The notes under the pieces: model-generated
Databases searched by the model: none
What the model was told of the DNA's origin: nothing
What the model saw: the letters and a program-made list of their open reading frames with translations, nothing else
DNA from: Agelaius tricolor
Lineage: Eukaryota > Chordata > Aves > Passeriformes > Icteridae
Assembly (NCBI GenBank): GCA_023055355.1
Contig: JALJCS010000004.1
Coordinates: 33,045,744-33,109,743 of the forward strand
DNA length: 64,000 bases
Direction: 5' to 3'
Shown: piece after piece, positions 12,701 to 27,700 of the stretch
Position numbering within the stretch: position 1 is the stretch's first letter
Layout of the letters: each line of letters starts with the position of its first letter
Program-made: the position numbers and the translations under genes

Positions 12701-15700
12701 ATGACTTACTTTTGAAGTTGGTTAATGTATTCTATTTAACTTCTAGAGCAATCTGAAATTAAAGATTTAAAAAAACTAGTCCCTTTGGAAATTGATTTGT
12801 TTGAAAGGCAAACACTGACTATGTATGTTGTGATAGCACTGTCCTTCAATGACACTGTGCTGGCACTCTAGAAGGTGTTTTGAAGAAGTTTTTGGCAGAA
12901 AGCAAAATGAACTTCTGGAATGCATTGTGTTTATGTGGAAAAACATCTGAATTGCTGGGCACCCAAGACTCATTTACAGGAATTTTAATATTGGGATCCA
13001 TTGTGGCTTTTCATTATTATTCCACTGAAACACTCAAGTTACAGTTTGTTAAAATGCTACCCAGGATTTACCTGAGGTTATGAAAAGCCATTACAGCTGT
13101 TCAAGTTTCTGGGGTTTTTTAAAAGACTATATTCTAGAAGATTTCAGGTGCTTTGTATCAATGCATATGCCATTTCTTGTTACATTTTAAACCTCATTTG
13201 CCTAAGTGTCCTTAGCTCCTTAACTGTAGCTGTCCTTTTACTTAAAATTGAAAGTAATTTTCACTTAATGTTATTATGGACACTTGTAAACTTTCCACAT
13301 TTGTCCATATTGGAAATGAAATTGTCATTTTGCCAATTAAAGATGTATGTGTGGAATTCTTTTTAAGTATAATGGTGTAGCTGCGTTCACAATTTGATTG
13401 CACAATGGCTACTTTAAAGATGATGTGATAGGAAAAATGACATCCATGAATATATGGAAGCCCACTTCTATGTGAAGCACATCCTGTATTGTCTTAATTC
13501 AGCATACATTTCATTTGAAAAGATGCTGATTAATTCTCAAAACTAAATCAGTGAGGAGAGTGAGTATTTTCATTTCTTACAGTGCAAAATCAGTTGGTTT
13601 AGATTAAATCTGTCTTACAATGTCCAGTAAAAGTAAAATCATAGGTTAGGCTACAGAGGATGACTGTGTCTTTTGTAATTAAGATGAAGGCTGCTGAAGA
13701 AAAAGAAAATAATGTTAATCTCCCTAAGTGATGACTACAGAGGTACATAAGTATGGCAGAAGATTGAGGGTTTAAGAAGCTAGAGATATGTGTCTTGTAT
13801 GCAGGGAGTCATAGTTTGTGAATCAGAGTAGCAGGATTTTGAAGATCGGGATCTTCACAGAACCTTGTGCTAATTGGAGAGAGGATTAAGTGGTGCACCG
13901 AAGTTTGGACACACTTGAAAGAATAGTTACAGAAATAGGCAGAGAACTAGGGAAGAGCAGAAGTAAACAAAGATTTCAAGACTGTTTTGGTTTACTGTTG
14001 GGGAGGATGAGAACATTTTTAGTTCTGATTTTTGGCCAGGAAGAGGCCATTGAAAACTTTGGAAGTGATTTTAAAATGGCTGTGAGCTGACAGCCTGGGT
14101 AAAAAGGAACAAACTGTAACAATTATGCATGATGAATTTAAAGATCAAACAAATCATATTTAAAGAAGCTAAGAACATAGATTTAACTAGAGAAAAAGTG
14201 TGTATGTTTACAATTGTTCTAAAAAGGAAGTGCAAAATAGATCCAGACATAAGATATCTTGGTTTAGATGAAAAAACAAGACTCTTCAGTTATGGAGAAA
14301 AGAGGAAACTTTAACACCTTCTAAACATCTTTTGGTAGAAATAGATCAGATTTTTATGAAGGGCTGGATGATAGTTCAAACAGTAAGTAAAAAAGTTCAA
14401 TAATAATTCTGAAATGATCGCTTGCTTTCTAAAGTGCATCGTTTCATAACTGAATTCTGCACCTTACTTTCCTAAATGTAACTATCAGGTTTTAGATGTG
14501 GAGAAAAAAAAGAGGCTTATTTTTTCATTTTAGTGTATTTAATTATTGAAATTTTAGATTTAGTGTTTCAGGAAATATTTTCATTATTATTAATTGCTTA
14601 TATTTGTTTGCAGAAATTTCAAGACATCGAAGAAATGCACCTTCTTCGAATGAAAGAGATTATACAGTCATTGTCAAATACCATAAAAGAAATTCATTTA
14701 CAAATAGGAGAGGTATTTTTATACTATATTTGGATCATGCTTTGTTTTTTCTTAACTGTTAAATGGAATATTTCTTACTTTGTGAAATTCAACATAAGGT
14801 CAAATTTCCATGGCTTCCTGTTGCATTTTTAAGTTCAGTGCCACAAAGTTTTCCAAATAAGACTGGATAAATTTTGTCATAAAAAAAATATTAGGACAAT
14901 TTGAAGAATTCAAAAGTTGCAGAATTTTTAGTGTATTTCTAAATTCTGCTTCCCAGATATTAATTTAGCACTCATTTCACACAGATTTAGGATACTGCTT
15001 TTTAAATTAGAACTAAAAATTATATCAGTCTGAGAAGTTTCCAAGTATTTTATACTCTTGGATTTTATGAGCAGAAGATATTTAGTAACAGAAGCTTTTA
15101 GCATATCTTTTGTTTAGATGGAAATTGAGTTAATTAATAATCTTTATAAGCAGGCCTTTTTATTTTTTGAAGTGTCACTTTATTTGCTTACACTTTAGTA
15201 TTGAGGTTCTCTGCTAATAAATGATCATCACAAGGGTGATGCTGCTTATTTCTAAAGTATATACACATCCTTCCTTGTTGGAAAAACCTATTAACAGCAT
15301 GTTGTTAGAGCAAAACAATGTGTTGCTAGACCAGAACTATTACAAGAGTAAGGCGTTTTACTCAAGCAGGTGGGAGTTGTGATAATACATTAATAACAGT
15401 TCACACCCTAAACTGGTACTGGCTGAAGATACTGCCTGTCTTCCTGACATTATAGTGGGATATGTTGCCAGCAAATTTAGAAAAATATATATACACAAGT
15501 TGTTAAACATGGAAGAAATAGAAGTAAAAGCTAGATCTGTCATTTCATTTTTTGCCTGTAGTGTACCCACGCTTGCTAATACTACAGAAAGGAGAAGGTT
15601 TTCCTAGATAAATTATCTGTTGATTTTTCTAAGTCCTGTACTGTGTTTTAGGGGAAGGATTATGAATTTTAACTACTGCAAAAGCTACTTCTTAAAGTTA

Positions 15701-18700
15701 ATAACTTTTTTCTTTGAAGGTGCATGAAGAGTTTATTAATAACATGACAAATACCACAGTTGAGAGTTTAATACAGAAATTTGCTGAGTCAAAAGGAACT
15801 GGCAAGGAAAGACCCGGTAAGAAATTAAAACTCACAGAAAAGGAAATGTTAGCTTTAAAACTGGAAATTTCCATTCCTAATGAAATGTCAAACCTGTATT
15901 TGTTAATGTGCTGTATTTTAAATATGTTAAAATTATGTGTTAACGTAACATATGTTCAAATTCTTAGTATTCATTAACTTTGATATTAAATGGTATGTAG
16001 AAATTCATTTTATGCATGTAGTATTTGTGTTCATGATGCTTGGTAGTTTATTGGTCTGTACAACTAAACTATGCAGTTTCCTGGAACATCAGGGAAATTG
16101 GTCAAGAAGCTGTAATTCCTTATACAAACTATGTGTTGTCTGCTATGTGTTTCTTGTACAAACTTTGATTCTGCATAAATTGTACTTCAGAACTTTGTTG
16201 AATATAAACATATTAAGAGCAGATGTCTATAAAGCTGCTTATTGAACTATTGGAATGGTTGCATCAGTTTGTTCAGCTTACCAAATTATCATTTTATAGA
16301 TACACAATATCTATTTTTTTATAAAATGTATTTTAATATACAATAATGTGTATTGCTTCTTTAGTAAGAAGCAAATTGAATAGTACTTTTTGAAGCTACT
16401 GTTTATTGGGTGTGGTAAGACTTTCCTGGACTGGCATAAAAAGGCATTCTCACAGTACTGCTTATATAGTGTCCCTTTAATATTGGCATGAATATACAGT
16501 CACTGAGGAATTAGTAGTACTGTTTCCTTCAGTGCTAGGAGTCCTCACAAGCATCTCTGTCTTCTAGTAGAGGCACACAAAGATGTTTTTTTTTCCTAGA
16601 GCAAGAATGTACATACCAGAGTAGATAATGAAAATTTATAATGAATTGTTAAATGTTATTAGGTGTCTTGCAATGTGTGTGGGAGGTGTTTTTAACATAA
16701 CATTGTTTCATATTCTTTCTGTGATGCTATAATGCTGATATCCAAGTGGGCTGAGGTAAGATTACATACGGAATGATTTTTGAACATTTCCTGTGTATTT
16801 ATCAATTTCTCAGTAAAGGTTAAAAAAGAAAATGTGTGAACTTTAGGGTATCAAGTTCAGTTGGTCTGAAACAGGACAAAGACATGTAACAATTTGGTGT
16901 TCAGACCTCTTGGATTAGCTGTTGCCAAGATGTCATGGGAGGGATCTCCATCTTGCATTTAAGGTGCTGACTGCCTGGGTTACAAAGACCCTTCCTAATT
17001 TGTTGTAGAACATTGCACACTTCAAGTCATGCTATCTAGCATGGGTTTTGCCAGACAACATTGTAATTTTTAGAAAAGTAATACTTCACTTTTTAATTTA
17101 ATGGAGAAATTACACACATTTATTCTTGCTGCTTTACAGTTCTTCAAATCCCATCTGTGCTCTCTGAGGACAAATAAAAACTTCTCCAAATACATTCTAA
17201 GAAAGTTAAGCCGAGTATTTTAAGGAACAATAGCACATTTAGTGTGTAAATATATGCACCTTCAATTTTCTTTTACAGTATTAAATTATTTTATTGATAT
17301 GAACTTTGTCAAGTAGTCATAGTGCAGGGAGAAAGCATAGTCAAATTCAGCAGCAAAAGAATATAAATTCACAAGAAGTTTTGGAGTGTTAAAGAGTAAC
17401 TACACAGACTTCTAATGACGCTAATTATGCTTATTGCTTCTCATATATTTGTTTTATTAACTTAGAATCATAAAACTTTGATAATTCAGAAGATTTGGAA
17501 GGCAAAGTGAGGTATCAGTCTTCTGAGAATGAAAAGGACACAACCACTGTTAAGGACTGCTTTTTCTTGATTAAACTCCCACTTTTTTCATCTGAGAACT
17601 GTTCACAGTGAAAAGATAATTCATGGAACAAATGGTGAAAGTCTGTGGGATGTATTTATTAATTAGGTTGAAGAAGGAGATGGCTCCTCAGAAAAACTAA
17701 ATATTCAATGTAAAAAATGATACTGACTTGGCTTACAAAACAAATGCAGAAAAACTGCATTTGTTGTTTGTCACTGTTGGTTTTAACTGTCACTGTTGGT
17801 TGTAACTTAAATCTGTTTAAAGGCAATATTTTCAAATCCCCCAGGACTATGTAAGTCTTTTTTCATATTATTTGTGGGTTATTATGGTAAGTGAGATGGT
17901 GGGTACTTTCAGATAAAATAAACTAAAAAGGGAGTGCAAAACAAAGGATTTTAGTTTATTTTGGTATATTCTAGCTATTTATAGTTATTCACAGCAGAGT
18001 TAACTTGCTTTTATTTATATCTGTAAAAATAAGAATGAATCAGAAATGAAGAACTGATGAGAATTACAAGCGATTTACAGTAAAGTTAATTGCATATCTG
18101 AAATGTATCTGTACAGTGATGTCTGTTTTACCAGATTATATGGGCTCCCTCTGGTGGCTAATTTCTGTCACCTGGAGTCAGAATGTAGAGGGATATCTAG
18201 AATTCAAGTCTGTCTTGTACAAATAACAGGTTTTCTTTCAAACAGTAATGCTTTGTGAGAGTTTTTCAATTCACTCAGGAACTTCTTTACAATGGCTCTT
18301 TTTGCACTGCTACCTAAATAACTTATCTAGTCAGCTTTTTAATCTGCTTCTCACTGAATTTGCTTTAAGTTTTTCTTTATCAATTCAGTTTAGAATTTAG
18401 AGTTTTTAATAATACAATATTTGGAGAAGTAATAATTTTTGTTTTCTGACTTCCAATACTGTCCCCTGGGGAACACCACTTGTCACTGCTTTCCACTTGG
18501 ACATGGAGTTTTTGATTGCAAAAACTTCTTAGAGTGCAACCATCCAGCCAATTCCTTATTCACCAAGTTGTTCGTCTGTCAGTTATGTTTTTCTCCAGTT
18601 TACAGACCAAGATATCATGCAAAACAGTGTCAAATGCTTTGTAGAACTCCAGGTAGATGACATCACTTGCTCTTCCCTTAGCCACCAGTGATGTAATCCC

Positions 18701-21700
18701 ATTGTAGAAGGCCTTTGTCTTCATTAATTTGTTGTGGTATCGTTTTTAGTGGTTGTTGGTAGTTTTGTTTCTCTATTTTTTCCCTTTTTTCATTAAAAAA
18801 ATTGAAGATGTAATCAAAACTTTAACTGTAGTGTGGATTGAAAAATGGAAAGCCATAATCTTGTTTCCTCCCTTGCTCTGCAATATAGCAGTGATGTGCA
18901 GATGACAATTACTACATATGCTATGCTGTTATTTAGTGTGAGTGAGAGAGGCATTGGGTCATTTTCAGCTGTCGTAATTTTTTTTTTAGGTATTGGTTTT
19001 GTGCTAGCTTAATCCATGTTTCAGAATCTGAGAGCCCATAGAAATACTTCTTGTCTTTTTTTCATTATCCATTCAATAAATTTGAGCTTTTTACAGGGCC
19101 TGAAAGACATTTGCATTTTTAAAAATTTTGAAAATTTGTGTCTGCAATTAATCTACTCTTTGGATTAAATGATAGCAGTAGTTCACAATGTATGTCACCA
19201 ACAGTTGCTGTTGGTCAGCCATCACTGGCTCTTGTACATGTAGTAAAGTATTTGACTTTTGTTTCTCTTGTCATTTTAGATACCTGAAATATAGCATGAA
19301 TATTTTTAATAAAATCGTGGTTCCACAGAGAACAAGATTCAGAAAGGACAGATGTAATATTCCCATTCTGTTTCTTCCCGCCACCAAATGCAAAAATTGA
19401 CAATTTGGTTAGTAATCTATAATGCGGATTTAAAAAAAGTGGGGTTTGTTGATTTTTGGAGCTGTTGAAGACCTATTTCACTTTATTTGCCCATGCAGAA
19501 GAAATAGTCTCAAGGCTCCTAGTAACTCCAGTCATGGAACAGAGTAAGGTCATGCATGTCAAGTGGAGACATAATTTCCAAATGACAAAAAAATTCCTGA
19601 ATTGCTTTCTGGAAATGGTATAAAGTAGACTAAGTTGTACAATTTTTAGTGAGTTAGGACTGCTATAATGTCAGGATCACTACTTTTTCGCAAGGTAGCA
19701 CATACTAGAAAAAAATACCCTGTGTGCTGGTGATCCTTTTCTTAGTGTGCTGGTGATCCTTTTCTGTTCTGAGAGAACATATTTGGGAGCTCTGCCTGTT
19801 AGCAGAGATCATGAAGCATTAAAGCTTCATAAATATAAACATCTAACCCCCAAATTTTACCTAGCCTTTAATTCAACTGATTTCTGATTCTGTGAACTTA
19901 ACTGAATTGTTGCTTATTTGATTAGAACAATATTTTATGTGGCTGTCTGTTGGTGGTGGCATTAGTGCAAAGTTTGGTGTGAGTTTATCACATGTGTTCA
20001 GGCCTTTTGTAGTTGCCTATTGTGAATGTTTTAGTCCTAAATGTCCATGAAAAGTACTGCTTATGTGTTTTTTCCAAAACAAATACGAGAGTGTCAGAGT
20101 GAGCTGCACCACAGCTTAAAAGTAGTGCTAGTAGTGTTAATGCACAGTTGTGCTCACTCCATGTTAATGCTTCTATTAAGTTAGAGTGTTGTGTTAAACA
20201 GCATGTTTTGTATCTAATGAAGAAATGTACCAAATGAACAAGATTAAGCAGTGGGGAAAAAAAGAAGGTTAAGAATAAATGTATTACTCCTAAAAATTTT
20301 TAGAAACAAGTTAATCCTTTCCCAGACTTTAAGAGTCAAAACAAGGGCCACTGAATATTGAAGTTTGCTTTGATTAGAGCTTACTAGCATTTTATGTGGA
20401 TAAATAATGAACTCTGTTTTGAAAGACGGACTTTAAACAGTGCTGGGTGTGGCATTTATTTTTTTCCGTGGGTTCGTTTGATAACGTAGTTTACAGCACA
20501 TACAAAAATACTGTTCTAGGACACTAAATAAGTTACAAAGTACATGTAAATAAACACTGCAAATGGTTAATACTGACTTTTGAACAGCTCTGCAGGACAT
20601 CTTTGAGCTTCTTTTCCACAGGGAAGGGTAACAAAGCAAGTATTTATTTTATGTTCTTATAAATTATTTTCTTTGTATTTTCTTTAAATACTGTGAATAG
20701 TTCAGTGCTGCTGACGCTTGTGGTTAAACGCACAAATAGCTTGGAATGTCACAATTTCTCAAAGATTGTGCCCACATATAGGTCTACACAGAAGACTGAC
20801 TGAGGAATGAGCCTAGTTTATCAACACTGACAGTGTCCATGGGATTCAGCAAAGTATTCTTTGTAAAAGAGGGCAGACTACTGCTTTATTTCAGAAGTTA
20901 ATTAAAGAAATTAAGTATGAATATTTTTGAGGATTTGATGAGAAGCTGCGCTTGAGGCAGGTTGAAAAGTCTTTAAGGGTCTTATGCTGTAGAACTGATT
21001 TTGAGAAGGAGATACAAGCTGAAAAGCTGTACCAACAAATGTATCTTAACTGCTGTCCTAGATGTCTGTTTTATTTTGCCTAAAAGATTCAGTCCTTTCA
21101 AGAAACTGCCAAAGTGTCTATGGGCTTCTAGTCTGAAGATCTGCCAGCATAGATTTTTAATAATTACACATATCTAAGTTGTAAACTTGTTTTAGAATGC
21201 AATTTATTGATTTTTAATGGTCTGGAGAGTTGTAAAGGAGGAAATTTTATTGAAAGAAATATTTGAATTCAAGTGGAAGAATCATAGCATTGATAAAAAT
21301 ATCTTGGACAACATCAGTAGACATAATAGGGCAAGAGCTAGATTGTGAATGATCTGGAACACGCAGTAAGATAAAGTACTGTTGGGCACACTCAGATTTT
21401 TTTTCCTACAGGCAAACAATTCAATTGCAGCCTGCCATTTAAAAGAATTTTTTGGGATTGCAGGAGCAAAGCAACATCCATTTCAGTAATTTAAATAGGA
21501 GGAATATTTTAAGTAGGTGATGGTCATCACAAAATGCAATAGGATATATGATGGATTCTACTATGACCAGAAAAATTGAATAGCTTGAAAACAACTGAAA
21601 ACAAAAAACCACAGAGATGTATTTTATGTTGATAAAGTAAATAAGACCTGGACTTTACTTATATAAAAACATAACTTGATATATAAATTAACATTTAGGA

Positions 21701-24700
21701 AAGGTTTGATATTTTGAACTTATTTATTTGGGGTATATTTTTCTTTTAAGGTCGGAAATGTTCTTTGTTTTCTAATGGAAAAAAGATCTTTTTGCCTGAA
21801 AGTTCTGAAAGATATAAAATATATTACCCTATTTTTGCTCCATAGAGTCATATTAAACATCTTAACTTTTGATGATTTCATGAACTTAAGTTCAGAAAGG
21901 AACCATACCTCTCTTCATTTACAGAATGTGTGACTTCTAAAAAAGATGGGATTCTTTGAAACTGTCTTTGAATATGTAGGCTATAATTTGACGTATTTAC
22001 AGTGTCTAGTGTTCCAGAATCTTAGCTGAATCTCCTTAAAAGTAAAAGTATCTGTGCAATTCTTTCATCACTGCATACTTGCATGGTCGTCTTCAGCAGG
22101 TGCATCATGTACCATGTAGACAGGCAGAGCCATCAGAGCCATTTCTTACAGATACTTATAGACTAGAGTTATGCTGTTGTTTAGTACTTTTTCCACACCT
22201 CTCCTTCAATTTTCACAAGACTGCTACTTTCTACACAATCTGATGGAAAAGGAGAGTGTAGAAATGAGGAGGTTGCTAGAGGAAGAAGAAGCTTCCAAAC
22301 CACTACTCATTTAGAGAGTCAGCAGATAGCTGAGTATGTATTTGTACATATAGTGTATGTTGGCCTGCCACTTAGCTTATGAGTACTTAAAACCAGCCGT
22401 ATTTCACATCCTGTTGTTTATACAGAGAGAAAATATGGCGTGAAGCTGAAGCAAAAGCAGGAGTAGAAAAGGATGAGAAAAGGGGTGGTAATGCCCTGCA
22501 GATTGGTGTATAAGCTGACATTATTTTGCTGCTAACAGACCTCACACTTTCATAGATCATTTCTTTCATAGATCATAGCAGTGTTTGTTGTCATACTCAG
22601 GTGTTGCAGCCTAGACAGATCTCTACCTTGAATCATTGCTTTTGGTACATTTCCTGTCTCTTTTGAAAATTCTTGTGTTATCAGAACAGGGAAAAATACT
22701 TTTTAACTGATGTTTGCCACCTTTTTATTTTGGAGAAAAAAAACATCTGGTCTTTCCTTCTGATGGTAAACATCTTAATTGATAATGATTATTTTAAGGC
22801 TACTCAGATTATGATCAATTTCTGCTTTGGTTTTGGTTTGTAAGCCACATAGAAATAGTCTCTTGAGTATAATAATAATATATGGGTGTCCCCTTGAGTA
22901 CTTGCTGTATTCACGTAGTTTGCAGCCAGAGGACCAGAAAAGCCTGACTGGATAATGTTGCCTTTGATTTGGTGAACTGAATGCGGGGCTGGAAGCCTAA
23001 TAACAGAATCAGAGTTAAAATTTTTCATCTGAAAAAATTCTTCCCAAGGAAGTGCTACATGTTGCTACTGATAATTGTCATTATTTCTGGTGCCAGTATC
23101 ACCTCTGCCTTTCACCTTTTTTTTCTTTAATTGAATACTATTACTGTGCTATAGTTTTCTTTTTTTAATTTTTTTTTTAAAGGAAGATTTGGTGAGGCAT
23201 TCAACATCTGTAGAGGCTATGGATCAGCTAGGCTGATACACCATTCTGAGGATATAACGAGTAGTCAGAAATTCAATGATTGGTGTGATGGGACTGTATT
23301 TATCGAATTAGATTAAAGGATAAGGTTTTGCCAGTACTATTTCAGTGTTTTCCCTCAGACTGACCTGTTAGCAGGCCAGTTTTATTTGTTTGTCCCTTAT
23401 GCTCTTTTTTAGCAAAGAAGAGCTGACCAAATCCATAAATAAAGATTTACTTGTTGCAGTTTGGTACTAGCATGATAACTGTATCACATGTATGAAATTT
23501 AGCTCAAAGAAAACAGCTGCTCATCTTTACTCTGCATTCCTCCAAAGAAGATATGTTTTTATTTGGTTTTTTCCTTCTTTTTTTTAATATAGAATAAAGG
23601 TCCTTTCCTAGGAAAAAAAACATTATTATTTTATAAAATCATTTCTTATGTATGGACAGGCAATAAAAATGGGAAGTTAGTGTTAGAAACACTGATGTTG
23701 ACAGAATATATTTAGGCTTCCTGGCATCTGAATTTGAAATTTTTTGCTAAACATGTCACAGGATCAGATGATAGCAAGAAAAAGATTGCTTATATGTTTG
23801 TGTATGTACAAAATTGACCTTTGTGATGCAACTTGACATCTAAACACTAAAAGCAGTCATTTGTTTTGACAGCAGAATTAATTGAGGCTAAAACAGTCGA
23901 AATTCCACTTGTATCAAGCTGTTCATTAGGAACTGCTGTCTGGCTTTAGTGCTGTCAGAAAAATAACCTGTTCTGCTATGATTAAATAGCAGAATGATGG
24001 TCGGTCCACTGAATTTGAGAGAGAGGTTGAATAAACTTTCTACTGTGGAAACAATTCAGAAGTGACACGCTGCAAGGGGGGTCAGAATGTGCATTGATAT
24101 CCAGCTGAGCTGTCAACTGGCACTGAGCCAGGCACGCAAAGCTTTGCCATTTGAAGCAGCATGTGAAGCATATGCAGTTTAAAAAAATTGTCCTCCTTTC
24201 ATGCATGATTTACACTCAGAGACAAACTTTTGTTTTTGTTGAAAACAAGAATATGGTTTGTTACTGCATTTGTAACTACAGATACAGATTTATGGAGTAT
24301 TTTTAGAAGATTTTGCTTGAAACAGATATGTTAATGTTTATGTGTGTGCATGCATGTGTGTAAACTGAATCCTCAGGCTGCAGGGAAAGGCAGTTTTGGG
24401 GGGTGTTCTGAGGGTCTGATTGTTTCTAGTTACTGAGAATTTATGTGAAGTTAATACCAGTATAATGTTTCTTTCTGTCATACATGCTCCCCTTAAGATG
24501 GAAAGGACACAGTTTTCTAAAGCAGATGCAAATGTAAGGCAGTTCTTATTTGATTTGTTGACTTCTTGATTTGTTTAACTTTTTAGCTCTGTGGGATTTT
24601 CCAGTTCATTGATATACTTACTGGGGGCACTTTTTCAGGGTATGACATAATATTATGTTTTCCTTACTAATAATATTGGTTGACTTTTGCATTTGACTTG

Positions 24701-27700
24701 TTTATTTAAGAATCCAAACAGTAAATTATTTTTTTCCTCTCAATTGAGGAAAGCGGAAGTTATTTTATTGTTTTGACGTTAGCAAAACATTCTCCCTCAC
24801 AGAGGTTTTATGTAAAAGTTATACAGACAGGCTAGAAAATCTGTATCTAAGATTTTGTGGAGAGAGGTTTTGTCTTTTTTTTTTTTTTTTAAGTAGCATG
24901 TATAAGATAGTGGTTATAAAGATAGTTTCTGTTTAGTTACCTTGAATATACTCTGAAAGTACTGCTGCCATAGATGTGAGCTAAATACATAGGAGATTCT
25001 GTTAGATAATGTACAGTGCAATTATATATTCTTCATTTGTCTGTCAACAAGAATATTATTTCCTTATTGCTAGCTATATACTGTACTTTTAGGGGCATGA
25101 AAGTTCACATACTCACATGCCACTTTTAACAAGAGAAACATTTCATGTAGTTACTGAACAGTCTAGGAGATGCATCCTGAGATGCACCCTTACTTGCTGG
25201 TGCTTAATTTATGCAAGTGTTACTTCTTAAATTATGAAATTATGAATTCAGTAAATTATGAAATTAAGTAAAATTTAAATTACACTGTATTATATTATTG
25301 TAAAAATTATATTTATACAAGTTACTTTTTTCTGTTCCGGCAAACAAAAGCTGCGTTATTTGCAAGAGCCTAAGAACTGATCCAATCCTGGTGTATTTGC
25401 TTTAGTCTCTTATCAATTAGCAGCTGTCTGCCTCCATGTGTTTGTGAAACCATACTCCATTTGCTTTCTCTTCTTGTCCTTATTCTGTCCCTACTGGGGG
25501 ACTGTGAGCATTCAAAAACTCAGTGCAGCTTGCAGTGATGCTTGCTAGGAATTTGTATGTACAATTAGTGGGCCTTACTGATTTTTAATGTCTGCTTCCT
25601 TTGTAGAATACTACTATTTCTCATTAGCATCCAGATAGCTAGGTATATATACTTAAGTGACAGAAATCCCACTAGATACTCGCGTCTCTTTCTATTACAA
25701 AGGCTGACCTTCATTTATGCACTGTATTTATTCATTTTTTTCTATTCTGTGTGTCTACAGTATCAAATACATGCAAGTGTATATAGAGGTATTTGAGGTG
25801 TTAAAACCAGAGTTAGCAAAGTTTGGATTAATATAGCAGCAGGGAGAGTAGGCTTTTGAAAGTTGTGGTCTTCTTGCAACAGAACAATTAATCAGAGACC
25901 TTTGCAAGGATTGAACTAGATCTCAGCTATAACTTTTTATTTACTCTGAAAAAAGTCTTGAAATGTTCTTTTGTTTTTTACACTACTGCCATAGTTTTAG
26001 AATTTGGTTTTGTGTTCCTATGAATGGTTGAGAATGGGCTTCTTTCTCAATTCACATTATTGTCTTGTTACGAGAAAAAGAACAAAGGAAATTTTAGTGC
26101 TTTGATTGCAGTACTGCCAAATAGCAGTGTTACCAGTACTATCACCTGCACTGCAGTATGGCACCATTTAGATGGTTCTTTCAGTGCCTTAGGCTATCTA
26201 TGTGGCATGAACTCTAGTGGCTGCTTCAGGGAACGACTTCAGTCCCCAACATTAATATTTCTTCTTAAATGTGAAGCAACTGCTTTTCATTCTTTTAATG
26301 CTGCAATGGACAGTGAATCTGTTTACTTGCATCAAAAATTGTAGCCATTGTAATCATCCACATTTTGAGCTGACAACTTGTTGGTGTTAAGCCTTCTTCT
26401 ACAGTACAATCATTGGGCATAAGCCTGTTCTGAAAACTTTTTCCCTCCTAGGGGTAATGCATCCACCTTAAAAACTTAATGTAGTTGTTACAGGAGTTAT
26501 TGAGATACCAGGACATAAGTTCACATGCTTTGACTTCCCTTTGTATATTATATCTGTCTGGCAATCTCCGTTAATGCCAAACCACTGGTAGTTCTTGACT
26601 ATAGCAACTTCTGACTTCTTGACTTCTGATGAAGGAATCAGAAAGATATGCATTATGGTGTCACAGAGGAGAAAGCTTTCTGAATTGGGACTTTTTTTAG
26701 AGGTTTGGGGGATTTTTTTTTTTTCTGTGCTAGTGCAGCTGCTTTTATTTCCATGTTCTACACAGTCAGTGGGCAATGCTGGAAAACTTTTTAAGAAACT
26801 GTCTGAATTCCTTGTTGATGCTATGCTCTTATAACAGCATGTGTGCCTAAGGCCTTCTGGCTGACTAGGAGACTGCAGCTAGTTCTAGCAGAGGACAGTG
26901 TGGTGACAACACACAGTGCTGGCTGGACAGCAGTATTATCAGCTCTTTGGACTCAAAGGCATCTGTCCTAAGGAGACTCCAGGTGTTATGCAGGCTGTTG
27001 AAAGCTTCTCACAGCTATCCTGTTTTCTAAGTTAGTACACTATAGAGTGCCACAATAGACAGGAAATGTCTATTTCTGAAATGTTACTTTCATTAAAAAT
27101 ACCATGCCCAAGTCAAAATATGGTACTCTTTAGGCAGACATATAGGAAGCAGAACTGTTGGAGGTCTGAAGTTACAGAACAAAACTTGTGAGAAAATTTA
27201 AAACTGTTAAAAATTTCCCTATATTCAAAAGGGCAAGCTGGATGCACAGAATATTCTTAGTTGGAAGAGTCCACAAGGATCATCAAGTCCAACTCTTTAA
27301 GTGAATAGCCCATATAGGGATTGAACCCACAACCTTGGTGTTAATAGCACCATGCCCTAACCAACTGAGCTAATTAGAGACAGCGACTGATATGAATTTC
27401 TGAAATTCTGAAGGAAGAAGGGCCCTATACAAATTTGAGTAGGACAGGTAAGTTTCTACCAAAATAGGTTTTTGAATTGTAACTGGTTCACATTATATCT
27501 GTGTGTTTCTGTAGTAAGGAAGAACCTGTCTTCAAATATAAATTCTTACTAGGTGTAAAAACCTTACCTTTAAAGACATCTGTTTAAGCAAGCATAATAG
27601 GAAAAAAATAGACTAACTTGGATGTGTTGTTGAAGAAAATCTTTCCTTTCTGCTTATTTTAGAAGTGGAAGTTAAGATACTGATCTGAAATATGGATAAA

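Noticed and set aside
17464..17510. Possible CR1 3' end (AGAATCATAAAACTTTGATAA)
   Set aside because: Only one short block resembles CR1, with no continuation; chance similarity cannot be excluded.
27317..27380. Possible tRNA-Ile gene
   Set aside because: Box A and B are present but the anticodon loop and acceptor stem are altered and a CR1 tail follows directly, as in a SINE.
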